NCBI GenBank assembly: GCA_002110485.1 | Contig: MOWL01000047.1 | Coordinates: forward strand, 434,001-498,000 | Length of the DNA stretch: 64,000 nt | Direction of reading: 5' to 3' | DNA from: Emergomyces orientalis | Taxonomy: Eukaryota > Ascomycota > Eurotiomycetes > Onygenales > Ajellomycetaceae | Shown: piece by piece, positions 12,413-24,477 of the stretch | How positions within the stretch are numbered: the first letter of the stretch is position 1 | How the letters are laid out: each line of letters opens with the position of its first letter | Made by a program: the position numbers and the translations under genes | The notes under the pieces: generated by a model | What the model saw: the letters and a program-made list of their open reading frames with translations, nothing else | Databases searched by the model: none | What the model was told of the DNA's origin: nothing

Positions 12413-14264
12413 GCTCAGGGAAGATTACGGCAAGGTCCAGCTCACGATTGACCAAAACGTCAATACAGACAGTATATAGTAATGGCGAGTGCGCGAGACA
12501 ATTCAAGTTCAGGCCCAAACAATGTAGTTATCGAGCGTTCTCTGCATTTGAATGCATTCGCGCCTGACGGCAGTCATATACTAGTATGTATAAACCCTCT
12601 GCCCATAGCGCGGGGATAAAGTCGGACATATGACACCATTCGTACAGACTAGAACTGCATGAGAAGTTATGAATGTAGGCAAAGCAGATCATCTTGCTAG
12701 TGACCATAGTAATCCGTAAGTGCTCACAACTTTTATTAACTTAAGTTCCCGACTGTGTGTGTTTGGCGGTGGCAGAGTGGGTACAATCTCACTGTAGGAT
12801 TATTCGTGACTCGTTCAAGGCCGTTAAGGCCGTTCAGCTCCGGACCGGGCAGGTCCCCGATCTCTCTATCCGATATTAAGTTACCGCGTAGATAGATAGT
12901 GCCGTAAGAAGGAAATGACAGCTAGCCTATTTTCCGTAAACGGGGCCGTCATCAAACCAAGATTTGGTACTAAGCTGAGATTATGAAATTTGATGCAGAG
13001 CCCAAAATTATGCTCTACTCAGCCGATTCATATCTGATGAAAGGATTTCTTAGATACCTTAGTCAAGATGGAGCAAATCAGACTTTTCAGAGGAAAATGG
13101 TAGGTAACTATATAAGTAAAGCTAATGCTGGTGATGGATGGAAATAAAACTGGGGCCACCTCCACCACAGACTTCGTTAACTACTAGTTAGCGGATGGTT
13201 TTCGGCGAATCAACGCACAAATGCTCGGTGACTTTGTACTACTGTACATACTTTGAGATGATAGTTTTCGCAGGTTCTGCTTCAACCCAAGCAAAGTTTT
13301 GGCCAAGTTTCTCACATCTCCGTTTTTCTCCCCAGCTCATAACTACCCATCTCCGAGTTCCCTCTATTGGAGCTCCCTTCCGTTTCTCATTGCCAGATAC
13401 TCAGGGGCTTGACACCCGCTTGATACAGGGTCCATTGGTTTCCTGCGTGGCGCTCCTACCCCTCCCTTCTCCCCGTCGAATTGTGTGTTGAGCATCATTC
13501 TTGTTCTCTTTTTCTGGAATTTCATAAAGTATCTTCTTCGCGTTGCATTTATAAACGTCTTTAGAAAACCCTTTAATGCCATGGAGATGATGTACCCCCT
13601 CCCTTTGAGGATGTGGTGACTCTTCTTTTATTTCCAGATTTAGACGCGCACACGCCCTAGTTTGAGATGTTCGTATTCTGATGCTTTCTTGACTCAGTAT
13701 CTTTGATGGAGGTATAAGTTGTAGCACCTTAGAAAGATAGTAGATATGCAAAAACTGGTTTCCAAAACGGGTTTACCTCAAGTGGCGGTTCAAGCAGGCC
13801 TTCTGCAGGTCGTCATCAGTGTATCTGTCCACGACCTCTACCACCCGCCTGCTCACGGCACGCCGTCCTCTTTGAAACCATTAGCTCCTGAAGGGTCCTT
13901 GTGTTTCTGTTAATTCTTTGCCCTCGTGCTGTTGTTCAAGATCCCTTTTTGCCTTTTTTTCAGATCCTGTATGAAACGGAATCCGTTATGCAAGACCATT
14001 AGACTTTATGCGAGGAGGAGAAGGAAAAGAGAACAAAGCATGAAACAAGGGGAAAATAAAAAATAAAGAGTGTGCAGATGACTGACCATCCATTGGATGA
14101 TTTCTGAGAGGAAAAAAAGAAAAACAACTGCAGGTCCGCTCCCTTTGAGGCCCTTCCTTGCTCTCCTAAGCCCACGCTGTTTTAACCAGTATGAACTCCA
14201 TCCGAATGAGTAATAACATTATCAGGAGTACGGCGAGCCGTTGGATATTGGAGGTAGTGCGAAA

Positions 14265-14301
<37 letters not shown>

Positions 14302-14651
14302 TTAGCTTGGGCAAATATGCGTGAGCTTGAGCTGGCCCTGAGCCCGATAAGGTGGATCGCCTAGCGAAACTGCACCAGCGTCAACATATTTCATCCTGTA
14401 AATATAAATACACACCTCGATATCGCTAGATGACACGGAAGCGAAAAAAAAAGAAGGGAAAACGTTTTCATGAAAGACCGCCAATGAATGAATTCCCTAG
14501 CATGTCCATTCCATTCATAGACATCATAAATCCTGTTTCCCAAACAAATCCATTACGCCGCTCCCGGCTCCACAACGAACATGACAATTTAAATAATAAT
14601 AAAAAATCAAAAACTTAACAAAATCCCTTCATCCAAACCTATACTCATACC
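12413..14651. other. Gene-free interval with a GT microsatellite
   Basis: No supported gene. The left end is the promoter of the O-methyltransferase. Frames at 13195-13750 on both strands lack family features, and a (GT)n tract lies at 14267-14299. Confidence 0.5.
14267..14299 (+). repeat. (GT)n microsatellite
   Basis: About sixteen perfect GT units in a row, in intergenic DNA. Confidence 0.95.
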
Positions 14652-16006
14652 CTAACCCACCCCAGCCCCTACGCCACCTGCCGCATGCCTCGCGCTTCTC
14701 CTTCTCCCCTGCCCACTACTCCCAGCGACACCCCCGCTCCCGCTTCCCCTTCCCCTTCCCCCCCCTCTCCTAGCACCATCACTACCACGAATAGCCGCAG
14801 ACGCAGATGTAGCCACAGATCCAGGCAAAGACACAGGCCCATATCCCTCATCCCCAACCCCCCTATTCCGCCATCCGCCATCAACTTCCAGAATATCGAC
14901 TATGGGGAGCCGTGATTCGATTGGTAATGGCGAGGCTGAACCCGTGCTGGAGGCTGTGGTCGCGGTTGTATCTATAAATGGGATGTGATTACGGTTATGA
15001 GTTTCGGTTGTAGTTGCGGTTGCTTTGCCTTTGCCTTTATCAGCGGCAGCGCTGGGGGTGGTGGCGAAAGTATATGTTGTAGTACGTGTGGTAGGTGTTT
15101 TCTTAGGCCCCATAATTTTATCTTGCAGGGCGAAGGCGTGTACGTAGTTCTCTGGCATGTTGAGGCCGATGTAATGGTGTTGGAAACGGCGTCGGGTTTC
15201 GGGGATTGTCTGTTTTGTTTTCATATCAGCCGAATGGAATTTTTTATTTTATTTTAGAAAAGCGATTCGTTTCCTAATTTTACTTGCGCAGATATCTTGC
15301 CCATGTAGGCATGTTTGGAAATCCCGCAAAAGTATGTTCAAGACGGGTGCTGTTAAACATACCTCATAATTCGCTACGGCATGGTTCATTAACAGTTCTT
15401 GATCTGTCAGCACGCTGAGAGACGCATGGCGACGTTCGCGCAGGTAGGATTTTAGGCGCATGTGCCCGACGAGCGGTGGATGGATGGGCAAGTCCGCAGA
15501 ACCGAAGAGAGTCTGTGGTTTTGCACTTTTGGTAGGGGTATTATTTCCTCGATGGCCTGCATTTATTCACAATCAACGGAAATGTTAGTTAGTAGATTCG
15601 ATAGTTATTGGGGTTATGATAAGAGGGAAACATGGTTATCGGATACGATAGTTAATGCTGCTCGTTCCCGGTTAGCTAATTAGAATTGAAGGCACTCACC
15701 AAACCGCTCATCCGCATCAATCTCTTCTGCCTCTTCTTCCGCATTTACTATATCGGGATCATCACCACTCCCACTCCCACCCCCATTCCCAACGCCAAGA
15801 ACCTGCGCCCTGAGCTGCTGCTCACGCTCTTGCGCATGCGCCAATCGGATATGTGCCTCGGTATGCTCGTCTATATCGGATGCTCCTAATAAGAGAGCGC
15901 GCGCTTCGAGGACACGGTCGTATGCTTCTTCGAGCATTTGGCGGGCTTGTGGGGTTAGGTGTGCTGGGAGGGGGAGGCTGATGTGGTCGGAGGAGCCGTT
16001 ATCCAT
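14652..16006 (-). CDS. Conserved fungal protein of unknown function
   Basis: Three exons on the minus strand (16006-15700, 15556-15363, 15209-14652) join in phase to 352 residues with good GT and AG borders. Residues 1-100 are acidic and helical (PQARQMLEEAYDRVLEARAL, then HAQEREQQLRAQVL). The middle, spanning the exon 2/3 junction, looks like the conserved core: HMRLKSYLRERRHASLSV, then NYETIPETRRRFQHHYIGL and NMPENYVHAFALQDKI. The last 170 residues are low complexity, Thr/Ala-rich and then Arg/Gly-rich with a basic end (RGRGSGSGG, GQGRRRSARH), suggesting a nuclear or RNA/DNA-associated protein, which is inference. I cannot name the family. Confidence 0.72.
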
Positions 16007-17380
16007 GGTTTCTCTGTTGTTTTACGTCTATAGGGGAGCGGGGTAGGCAAGGAATAGAGTGTGGGTAGCCTAGAGGTATAGGGATGGGTATATGGGCGGA
16101 ACAAAGGTTAGGAGAGGAGCTTAAGGAGGAATGAATAGCTGAGATTCTGCGTCGGAAGATAGTTAAGAGCCTACATCTCACCATCATCATAAGTTAGCTA
16201 ATCACTTGAATATATACCTCATTGGGCCAGGTATAAACAAAATAAAAACAATTCTATCATACGAAAATTACTAGGCAAACTAAATATACGGGGAAAGTGG
16301 TGAGACGCTAGATAAACACAAATACCAACCTCTAACCCTCCAACCCTCCAACTTTCAGCCTTAACTTCTAGTTGTACCCTCTCCCACAACAATCCAAGCT
16401 TCGTCCAAGCTCTGTTACCTCCCATAGAGTAGCTCACGCGCGGGGCAAGCACTAAACACACCACATTGGTTGTATTTGGAAAAAGAATATTTAACACAAG
16501 TAAAACAAACAACACATTTGATATCCGCGCGTGGTAATAGTAAGCCAACCGCGATGTCAAGAAGGGTAAGCGTAGAAAAGTGGGTGGGTGTCCAATGGTC
16601 TTTTAGTTTGATGTTGGTGATGGTTGTTGAAGATTCCAGCTGCGGCAGCTTTGGCGATGTCATCATTTTGGCATGTGGGGTAGAACGCTAGGCTGTGTTA
16701 GGCCTAGCACGACGATCCTTCCAAGGTTCTTTCATACCCCTGAATTGTTGAAGATTTAACAACGTACTATTCAGATATGGTGAAAAAGATAATAAAGAAT
16801 ATATTAACAAATAAAATTAATTATTAAAACTACATTCAGCAGAAGAAGAATAAGAAGAAAGCAAGGGAATCATGAGCTCATGGCCATCGTTGTCCTCCGC
16901 CAAAAATGGACAAAGGAGAAGCTCAAAAGAAAAACTTCCTTCCCGTGTGATGGTCCTGAGTTCATAGTATAAAAAAACCGCCACCAAAATAACAACAACA
17001 AAATCCCTCTCAAGTGCTGATAATACACCGGACGAACATAGAAGCATTTTCATCCGACCCAGTAATCCGATGATCCGATGATCCGATAATCCGACACCTG
17101 TGTCCCAATGCATGTCGCTAACGTACAGTATTATGTACTAGTATGTCTGAGTTTTCCTCTCGCTCCCTATGATATACAAGAAAGTCTGCAAAGAAAGAAA
17201 AGAACATAGGAGGTAAATGTATACAGGGAGAAGAAAATAGTCTGCCAAGATAAGTTCCAAGAGACAACCCCGGGTTTTGGGGTTTTGGGTGTTGAGGGGG
17301 TAGGGTATAATGAAATTTCTCCCGTTTCTTCATCAGGTCAAATCATTTCTTGTCGTGTCTTATCGCGTACAGCAAAATCT
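16007..17380. other. Intergenic, no gene seen
   Basis: This contains the promoter of the gene ending at 14652 and the 3' region of the GH16 gene. It is AT-rich at about 16750-16870. A short tandem GATCCGAT repeat lies at about 17055-17095. No frame has recognisable content. Confidence 0.5.
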
Positions 17381-19686
17381 TCAACATCCGTTCATGTACG
17401 AGTTTTTCGGCCATGCGTATCTCGTGTCCTTCCTATCAAAGCAAGAAATCAAAAGTAAGCCCGTCAGTAACAACACATTCCAAAAAGAAAAGATAAAAGG
17501 CTTTTTTTAAAATAAAAAAAAATTATATAACATACCACCTCGTCAAATTCACATTATCATAAACGTCCCGATGCCTACTAATGTACCCCGTCGTCTCCCA
17601 CCCAGGCGGATCACACGTAACACTCACCGCATCCGGATCCTGGTAAATCCTCACGTAATCAAACCGCATCGTCGCCGGCATCAGCGTCGCAAGCCCGGTC
17701 AAATTCAACGGCGCGAAGGTATGCGACATGCCAAAGTTCATGATCACCGCCATGGGCTCGAGGGGTATGACGCGCTGGCCGATGTTGCCGTTGGGGCCGA
17801 TGGCGCGCGCGTCTAGTTTCCAGGTCTTATCGGTGCCGACGAACCATGTTATGTCCCCCGTGGCGCCGGGTTTGTATTCGTAGGCATAGACTTGGTAGGC
17901 GGCGCCATCGTACCAGTTGTTGTTTAAGGTTGTTACCCCTGAGATTGCTTGTTGGTATGGTCCACCCCGGTAGCTGTTTATGGCGGTTATCCTGGGGTCG
18001 TAGAGTTCGTAGAATTCTAGGATTATGTGATTAGAGAGAAAAACGAAATTAACTGATAACTACTACGGCTGTAGGACATACCAAAATTAGGCATATACCA
18101 TATATCAAATGGCGCAACCTGTGCACTCTGCGACACATCCCCCACAGTCGACGGTAGTTTGGGATCCAGGCTATGCACATTTGCCTCAATAACATCGATT
18201 TCAGGGGCACTTCGTGATTTTCCGGGAGTCGGGTGATCCTCTCCCTTGCAAGTACAAGCTGGTAGACGCATACCAGGCAAAAAACTAATCCCATCCGTCG
18301 AGCTTTGGTTGGGCGTGATACCCGCGTCACATATATTGTCATAGCTATACGGCCACATGCCTTCCGTGGTGGCAGCGTAGCCTGGCCGGCCGAGGTTGCC
18401 CATGGACCAGAACCCGGGCCAGAAGCCTGATGTATCCCCCCTTCCGGGAAGTGATATGCTGGCCTCCAAGCGCCCGCCGGTGAAACATAGCTTGTTCCAT
18501 GATTGGACCATTCCGGACCGATAATCCAGCCCGTGGTTTCGGAAGGCATCGAAGCGGATCTCGAGTTTGCCGTTTTTAGTCGTCACGGCGTCCGGGTCGT
18601 AATACTAGAGATAGGCCTAAGCACATATATATTTATTCACACGACAATTTACGCACCTCCAGATCCTGTGTCACGCCATACCAAATATCAACGGCCTGAA
18701 AAAAAGGGTCATCCCCATCGTAAAACGTCCGTCCCTCTTTGTTAAATTCATCGGAAAACTAGCGCGGATGATGGTCAGTCTTGGCGTACGCACCAACCAA
18801 GCCACTTTTTAAGGTTACGGGGACTGGATTTCTTGGAGCTTCGTACCACCAACTTCCACTTTTTCCCATCTGCAGATATAATCGATTTTGCGGACTCTGG
18901 TGTGTCCGGGTCTATAAGGGATGTTCGAATGTTTTTAAGATGGGGAATAGGGCCGACATCCAAACAAAGCGGATTATCAGCACAAACAGGCATCCTTGAT
19001 TCCGTCGACCTCTCGATACACGTCCTAAATCAAATCGCACGTCAGTCATTTCAACCATTTTCAACAATAACTTTCGTTGCAGGACACTCGTACAAAACGG
19101 GATAAATAATAAAAAGCATTATGGCCCCCAAAACCACAGCTACCATGCCCAGCATGTTAACAGCGCCTCTCCGTGTCCAAATATCGCAGTCTCTATCTGA
19201 ATCGTTTGGATCCGGGTTATGTAAGTAATCATCATCCTCTACATCCTCAGGAAACACTATCAGATTTTCATTAGGCGTTATAGCATATTTCTTCACGACA
19301 GTCTGCGTCGTTACGAGGTCATCATCTGTGCCTATTCGGGAATATCTCTGGTATTCGCATATTGGAGTGAAAGGATACCCGGGACTCTCCTGACCCCCGC
19401 CTCCCTCTGAGCTCCAACTTGTTGTTCGAGAAGGTAGGTTTGAATATTCCGCTGAACCTTGGCCCTCGTCTCGCCATCGTCGTGAGGGATTGGGAAGCGC
19501 CGGATAGTCTGAAGAGTCGTTGCCATGTAAAAAGCCTTGTCCGTAGGCTGGGGAATAGGATTGCCGCGGAAGGGAAGTCAGGGAGTAGGAAGAGGCCCTT
19601 GGACTTTGGAATGGGTTCGACTGATCAGAGGGTACTTCGATTCTGGGCTCCGCGGCAATGGATTTACGAACGCGTCTTGGCGGCAT
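17381..19686 (-). CDS. KRE6: Beta-glucan synthesis-associated protein, KRE6/SKN1 family (GH16)
   Basis: Six exons on the minus strand (19686-19094, 19024-18847, 18758-18657, 18604-18082, 18016-17536, 17432-17381) give 642 residues in phase. It is a type II membrane protein: a cytosolic Ser/Pro-rich tail of about 170 residues, one transmembrane helix at about 177-198 (MLGMVAVVLGAIMLFIIY), then a lumenal glycoside hydrolase 16 domain. Family signatures include IDPDTPESAKSIISADG, KLVFSDEFN across the exon 2/3 junction, FYDGDDPFFQAVDIWYG, the catalytic EIDVIE near 426-431, and the C-terminal WPKNSYMNGC. In yeast, Kre6/Skn1 act in the secretory pathway and are needed for cell-wall beta-1,6-glucan. 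KRE6 and SKN1 are paralogues that I cannot separate here. The final exon is only 52 bp but supplies the conserved last residues, which supports it. Confidence 0.93.
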
Positions 19687-21473
19687 GATGCTGAAATCTT
19701 GCCTTTTGATTGAGGGAAAGCCGAGGCGTGAATTGTGCGCGTACCTTTGCCCCCTCCCAGTCGGAAGGGATTGAGGAAAGATTACTTCAAGGTGGCAGCA
19801 GCCGTGTCCTTCTCAGCTACTCGACCAATTGATAATCAAGAAAAAAGAAATTAAGAGCCGGGAAGGGTGGGGGATTATTTCGAGGAACAAAGCCAATGCG
19901 ACCAAATCTATCGACCCAATTGTATCCCGGAACAGACCAATTGAGTGTGAACTAATTGATTTGTTTAACCTCGACAAGGCTCCAAAATTATACCTGAGAG
20001 GGGCCGGCATAAGACAGGAAAGGTCCAGCCACGAGTGGGATGTGATAATGCGATTCTCGTCCTGAGTAACCGGGGAGAGACGACAGCAACAACGTGTGGA
20101 GCAGGAGGTAACGACAGACTGGACAACAAGGGAAACGAGCGGAGAGAGAACAAAATCTCTGTTTTCTAGACTAGAAAACTGTTAGAAAAAAAATAAGAGA
20201 CAGGAATAGTGGTCTATGAAATGGCGGAGAGATCATGCTGGAAGCCATTCAACGGGCAGAGGTAAGTAGAGGAGATTCGGACTCGGGGACTTGGGATTCT
20301 TTTGGGTGTGCCAAATGCGTGGCGAAACAAAACAATGCGCAGCCACGTAGTAAGATCAAACAAGAAAAGTAAAGATACAGAAATAGAAACAGAAACAGAA
20401 ACTTAAACTTAAATGAAACATGAAACATGAAAATGGAAAAAGATAAAAATGGACTTTACCCTCCTAATTGCCCTTCCCAGTAGGTAACTAGGTATCATTC
20501 ATTCCATTTCAATGGCCCGTCCCACCTGCTGGATGTCTGCGCCGTGGCTCACTCCCCGCAATGGAATCTAGATAAGGGGTTAAAACAAGACGGCTGCTGA
20601 TCACCTTTAAATGTGCCGCAAATCTCCGGGAGTTGTGGATTAGTTTCGGAAATCAAACCAGAGAGAAGCTGACTGGCTGTTCCTATGCAAAGTATTCGTG
20701 TAAACGGTTAAGATTGATTTTGATACCTGGAATGAATTGGAGTCTGGTACAACCCAAACAAAATAAGAAGGTCTTTTCAAAAGAACAAAAAACCTGAAAT
20801 GCAATGGAGATTGAGATTGAGAAGACAAAATAGAAAAGTGAAAAAGTATTCAAGAACTGGATCAACTACAGCAACTCCTACCCTTCTATAGTACTATACA
20901 TACATTTCCCTCTGCACGCCACCTGCCAAATGGAGGCCCAGCCCACGTCAAAGCAAAATTTGATAAAAACAATTAACTTGTTTGTTGCCTGTACATACAC
21001 ACATACACATACCTAGGAAACTTCAAGTGTCAATTTCTGAGACAGTGACATCAGGGCGCCAGGTTTTTATTCCAGATAGCAAAATACAGCTAGGGATACA
21101 CTCAAGAATCAGGGATCAAGAATTGTGTTTAAAAAATTAAGAAGTTCCAAAATTCACACTTCGTGCGCTGTTCTACTCTAGTTACTGAATATGCTGCATG
21201 GAAAAGCTATACATGATACAAGGTTAACTGCAAAATCCAAAATCCAAAATCCAAAATCCAAACATAGATTATAAAATCCCATTTCAAAAATATAATATAC
21301 ATATCAAAATTATTAACAAAAACAGTATTTACTATTTTTTGTAATAAAAATATATATTCTGAATTTTCTGAGAGATTAAGAGAGAAAAATTTAAGTTATT
21401 TTTAATGGGGGTGTTCTTTGTTCAAGTTTACTGATAATATCTTTTTCCCGCAACTGTCGCGGAGCTTTCTCAC
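19687..21473. other. Intergenic, probable promoter of the GH16 gene
   Basis: No supported gene. It contains purine-rich simple sequence (ACAGAAATAGAAACAG, near 20376-20410) and a fourfold TCCAAAA repeat near 21235-21262. AT content rises from about 21260 towards the kinase relic. Confidence 0.5.
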
Positions 21474-22306
21474 ATGAAGTTTTTTGACGGGAAACTATTC
21501 AATAGGAGCGAAGTCGGCGATGAAACATGGCACAACTTGCCAGTGCAGACATGTTGGAACTACTGGCTGAAGCTCAAGGATGAGTACTGCCCTCGGATGA
21601 CAGATCTAAGCCATCTTGCTCCAGGGACCAAATTTCTGCGAGTGCTGGCCGATACGTGGCGCCCTGTGCTTATGAAGGTGCAGATCGATGAGAAGATATA
21701 TCCTCTAAAGCTGGTGTGGCTATCACCCATCTTTTACTATCTTCCCAAGTTCCTTTGCATAAAGTGTTAAATATGTTATTAGTAGTATCGTTTGATGACG
21801 CCGCATTGTTATCGCACGACCGTCAAATACAACGCCCTCACCTCCGACCATTTCTTCGTCGAGTGCCAAGCATACAACATATTGATGCACGCTGGATTGG
21901 ATGGCAAAATCAGTGCGATAATCTGGCAAAGCTGCATTCTTTGGACATAATTCATGCTGATTTTAAAGCTTCCAATATCATGGTTTTGAAAGACGGGGAA
22001 GGGTTCCCCCTGGACTTTGGGGCTGCTGAGATTTGGCCGAACGTTCGCATATCTCGAGAGAGATATGATGGGTGGAAGATGCAGGAAGCTAACTGGCTTG
22101 GGTATTTCCTACATCGGCTGCAAAATGTTGGTATTCTTTATTTTTATGTTTCGTAGGTCTTGATATTAAACGTAGAACTAACAATGATTATCTAGCTAAA
22201 ACACTTCGAAGGCATCAAACTCACGTCCGCTACCAGTGCTGAAGAAGCGCTTCAATCTCCAGAGTCAATTTTTGTGAGGGCCAAATTTCAACCTGAAGAA
22301 TCTTGA
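21474..22306 (+). pseudogene. Decayed fungal protein-kinase-like gene
   Basis: Pieces of one kinase-like protein appear in order but in different frames. From 21474 an ATG-initiated frame runs to about 21720 (HNLPVQTCWNYWLKLKDE). Near 21825-21915 another frame reads VKYNALTSDHFFVECQAYN, the usual region around the conserved Glu. After a shift, LAKLHSLDIIHADFKASN gives the HRD-like loop with catalytic Asp, and LDFGAAEIWP the DFG loop, followed by SRERYDGWKMQEANWLGYF. A plausible last intron (about 22126-22194) leads to the tail GIKLTSATSAEEALQSPES and a TGA at 22304. The N-terminal half is too short and the distance between the Glu region and the catalytic loop is much reduced, so an internal deletion plus frameshift is likely. 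The group is an expanded fungal kinase/APH-like family of unknown substrate. Confidence 0.7.
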
Positions 22307-23218
22307 GGTTGAATGTTGGGTATTGACACTCATTCGAGTCCTTTTTTTTGATTTTGTTTTAGACAGTACAGAGTACTATATATTTTTATTGTTGGAGTGT
22401 GGTTTTCTTAGTGAAGGCAGCCAGCATATCCTGCTTTGGGGGCTACCTACCTCTAGATACCTAACACGGAGGTCAATGGCTGGATATGAACCCGAAACAT
22501 TGCTAAGGAGCGCGGTGCCAGGACCAGCACATGCACAAGGCAAACAGGTGCAGCGGGATACGGCAGATATATATCCAACCTGCCTGATACTATATACCCT
22601 CGAAAACCGACGGCTCCCGGTTTGGCAGTTCATGAACGGGGGGTGGAAAACAATAATAAGATCGAGAGAAAAAAGAGAGAGAGAGAGCAAGAGGGATACA
22701 GACAAATGGAAGATAAATCTCTAATAATAATATAGCACAGTGAAAATTACATGCAAACACATAAAGAGGTGCCCGACATATTAATGAATGCATACGAATG
22801 CATTTTTCCGCTCCTGGCGTTGAGCTCTTAACACGCGGCGCCAGGACCAGTTTATCAGGGGTTTGCTCTTTGTTTTTAGTTCTTACTCTGCAGCCAGCAT
22901 ATGCCGTTGAGTTTTACCGCTTCGCTGCCTTCCGATCCTCATCTGATCGACCAGCGGCTGTGGAAGGTTTGATGTATCTTTTTTAATACTAGTAATATAC
23001 ACGTACGCTGCGGAGAGGCGTCGAGACAAAGGCGGGCGGGGTGCTGATCAATTTCCGAGATCGAAGTCGAGATAACTACTAGATTATTCGCTGGAATAAA
23101 CTAATATTTTTTTTTCTCTTCCTTTTCTTTTCCCTTGACCATGTTCTGTCTTTTTCACCTGCCCCTGATCTGCCGCTAAGATGTTCCAATATTGTGGATA
23201 TATTTCTAAGCGCCCTAA
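22307..23218. other. Intergenic, no gene seen
   Basis: A purine-rich GAGA stretch lies at about 22665-22690. Frames here are short and lack features. Confidence 0.45.
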
Positions 23219-23381
23219 TGTTGGAGAGTAATATTGGCTTGGTTCTCTCCCTATGCTATGTGTGTTGGAGAGTAATATTGGCTTGATTCTTCTATGTTAG
23301 TATGTGTGCGTTGCAGAGAGCTACATAGCCCTGAGAGATAAAAGGAATAACATCGGGCCGGGCGGATAGATGCCTCTGACA
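23219..23381 (-). mobile_element. Solo LTR of the same family as the 30-kb element
   Basis: Positions 23263-23381 are the reverse complement of the LTRs at 30370 and 31625 (shared blocks include TAACATCGGGCCGGGC and TATGTGTGCGTTGC). The ends are TG...CA (TGTTGG...CTGACA on the plus strand). Just before it, 23219-23262 repeats the terminal block TGTTGGAGAGTAATATTGG, so one LTR end is duplicated. No internal region or matching LTR partner lies nearby and no target duplication is visible. It is a solo LTR or LTR fragment. Confidence 0.88.
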
Positions 23382-23788
23382 CAAGATGGGGAAATTCTTA
23401 AATATTCTTATTTTAATGCAGGACGGGAAATACACTGAAGAATTGGGAAAAATAGAAAGTGGAAAACAGAAAATAAGAGGAGGCTCTTCAATTGTAGATA
23501 AATAGTTACCTTATACCTGGTTGAGGAGTCATCCACCAAGGCGGCCCATGGATGTATTATAACATTTTCTCTCTATTAACTACAAGTCGTTGTCGGGTGG
23601 CGGCGGAGAAAAGCATGTATTCATAAACATAATCACAACCATTGCTTGCCCGTCTTTTTATTAAAATATTCTCCTGGGTATTATATAAATTACACCCCGT
23701 CCCCAATAACAAGACATTGCCAGAAGAAGAAAAAAAATAAAAACAAGAAGAAAAAACACCCATATCACCACCTCTAAACATATCAAAC

Positions 23789-24477
23789 CTAACTCTCAAT
23801 TGCCTTCGCCCTCAACCCAACAATCCTTCCCCCATTCCCCGCACACTTATCCAACCCAACAACCCAATACTCCACCCTGGTCCGTCCCATCTGCACCCGA
23901 TACACCTTCACCTCTACCCTTTCCATATCCCGCTCATTACCCCCGTTCGCTGCAGTCTTCACCGCATGCAGGACCGTGGCATAGTTATTTTCTGGATCAA
24001 AGGATGACGGGGTTAGGGTGGATATTTGCATGTCTTCTGCTTCTGCTGCTGCAGATGCGCTGAATGTACGGGTGCTGGGGAGGATGAGGGATTTGAATTC
24101 GCCTGTTTTTGGGGAAGTGGGTTAGTATTATATTTGTATGTATGGTGTGAAATAAATAACCATGATAATAATAATAATAATAATGAGTAAACAAATAAAT
24201 AAATAAAGAGAGAGGAGAGGAGAAACATGCCAGCACTCGGCCATCGCCCCTCCGCCGCCCTGCTCCAGTCCAGCACAACGGGCTCGAATACCTCGTCTGT
24301 GTCGGAGGTATAATACATCTCCACGTCGCTGAGGACTGTGGGAACGCGCTGGGACGGGCTCGTAGTCATCGTCTGTACATGTTCTTCTTGTCCTTGTTGT
24401 TGAGTGGTGCATCTGTTCTTAGAGGGGTCTTCGTTTGCCTTGTCGAGAAAGGCAGCATAAGCGTCGTCGGAGGACAT
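23789..24477 (-). CDS. Small NuiA-like conserved fungal protein
   Basis: Two exons on the minus strand (24477-24231 and 24102-23789) give 186 residues. The N terminus (SSDDAYAAFLDKANED) is followed by a Gln/Thr-rich linker, then EMYYTSDTDEVFEPVVLDW, which resembles the S/T-E/D-S-D-x-P-F pattern of nuclease A inhibitor (NuiA)-like domains. Exon 2 ends with KVYRVQMGRTRVEYWVVG and GRIVGLRAKAIES, typical of this small ascomycete family. The role in fungi is not established and nuclease inhibition is only a family label. The intron uses either a GC donor (GCATGT at 24230) or a weak GTGCTG donor a few bases upstream; both keep the frame. Family assignment is moderate; that it is a real gene is more certain. 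Confidence 0.72.

Noticed and set aside
12765..12835. tRNA-like string (GGTGGCAGAGTGGGT ... CGTTCAAGGC)
   Set aside because: The D-arm and B-box resemblances are partial and I could not form an acceptor or T stem.
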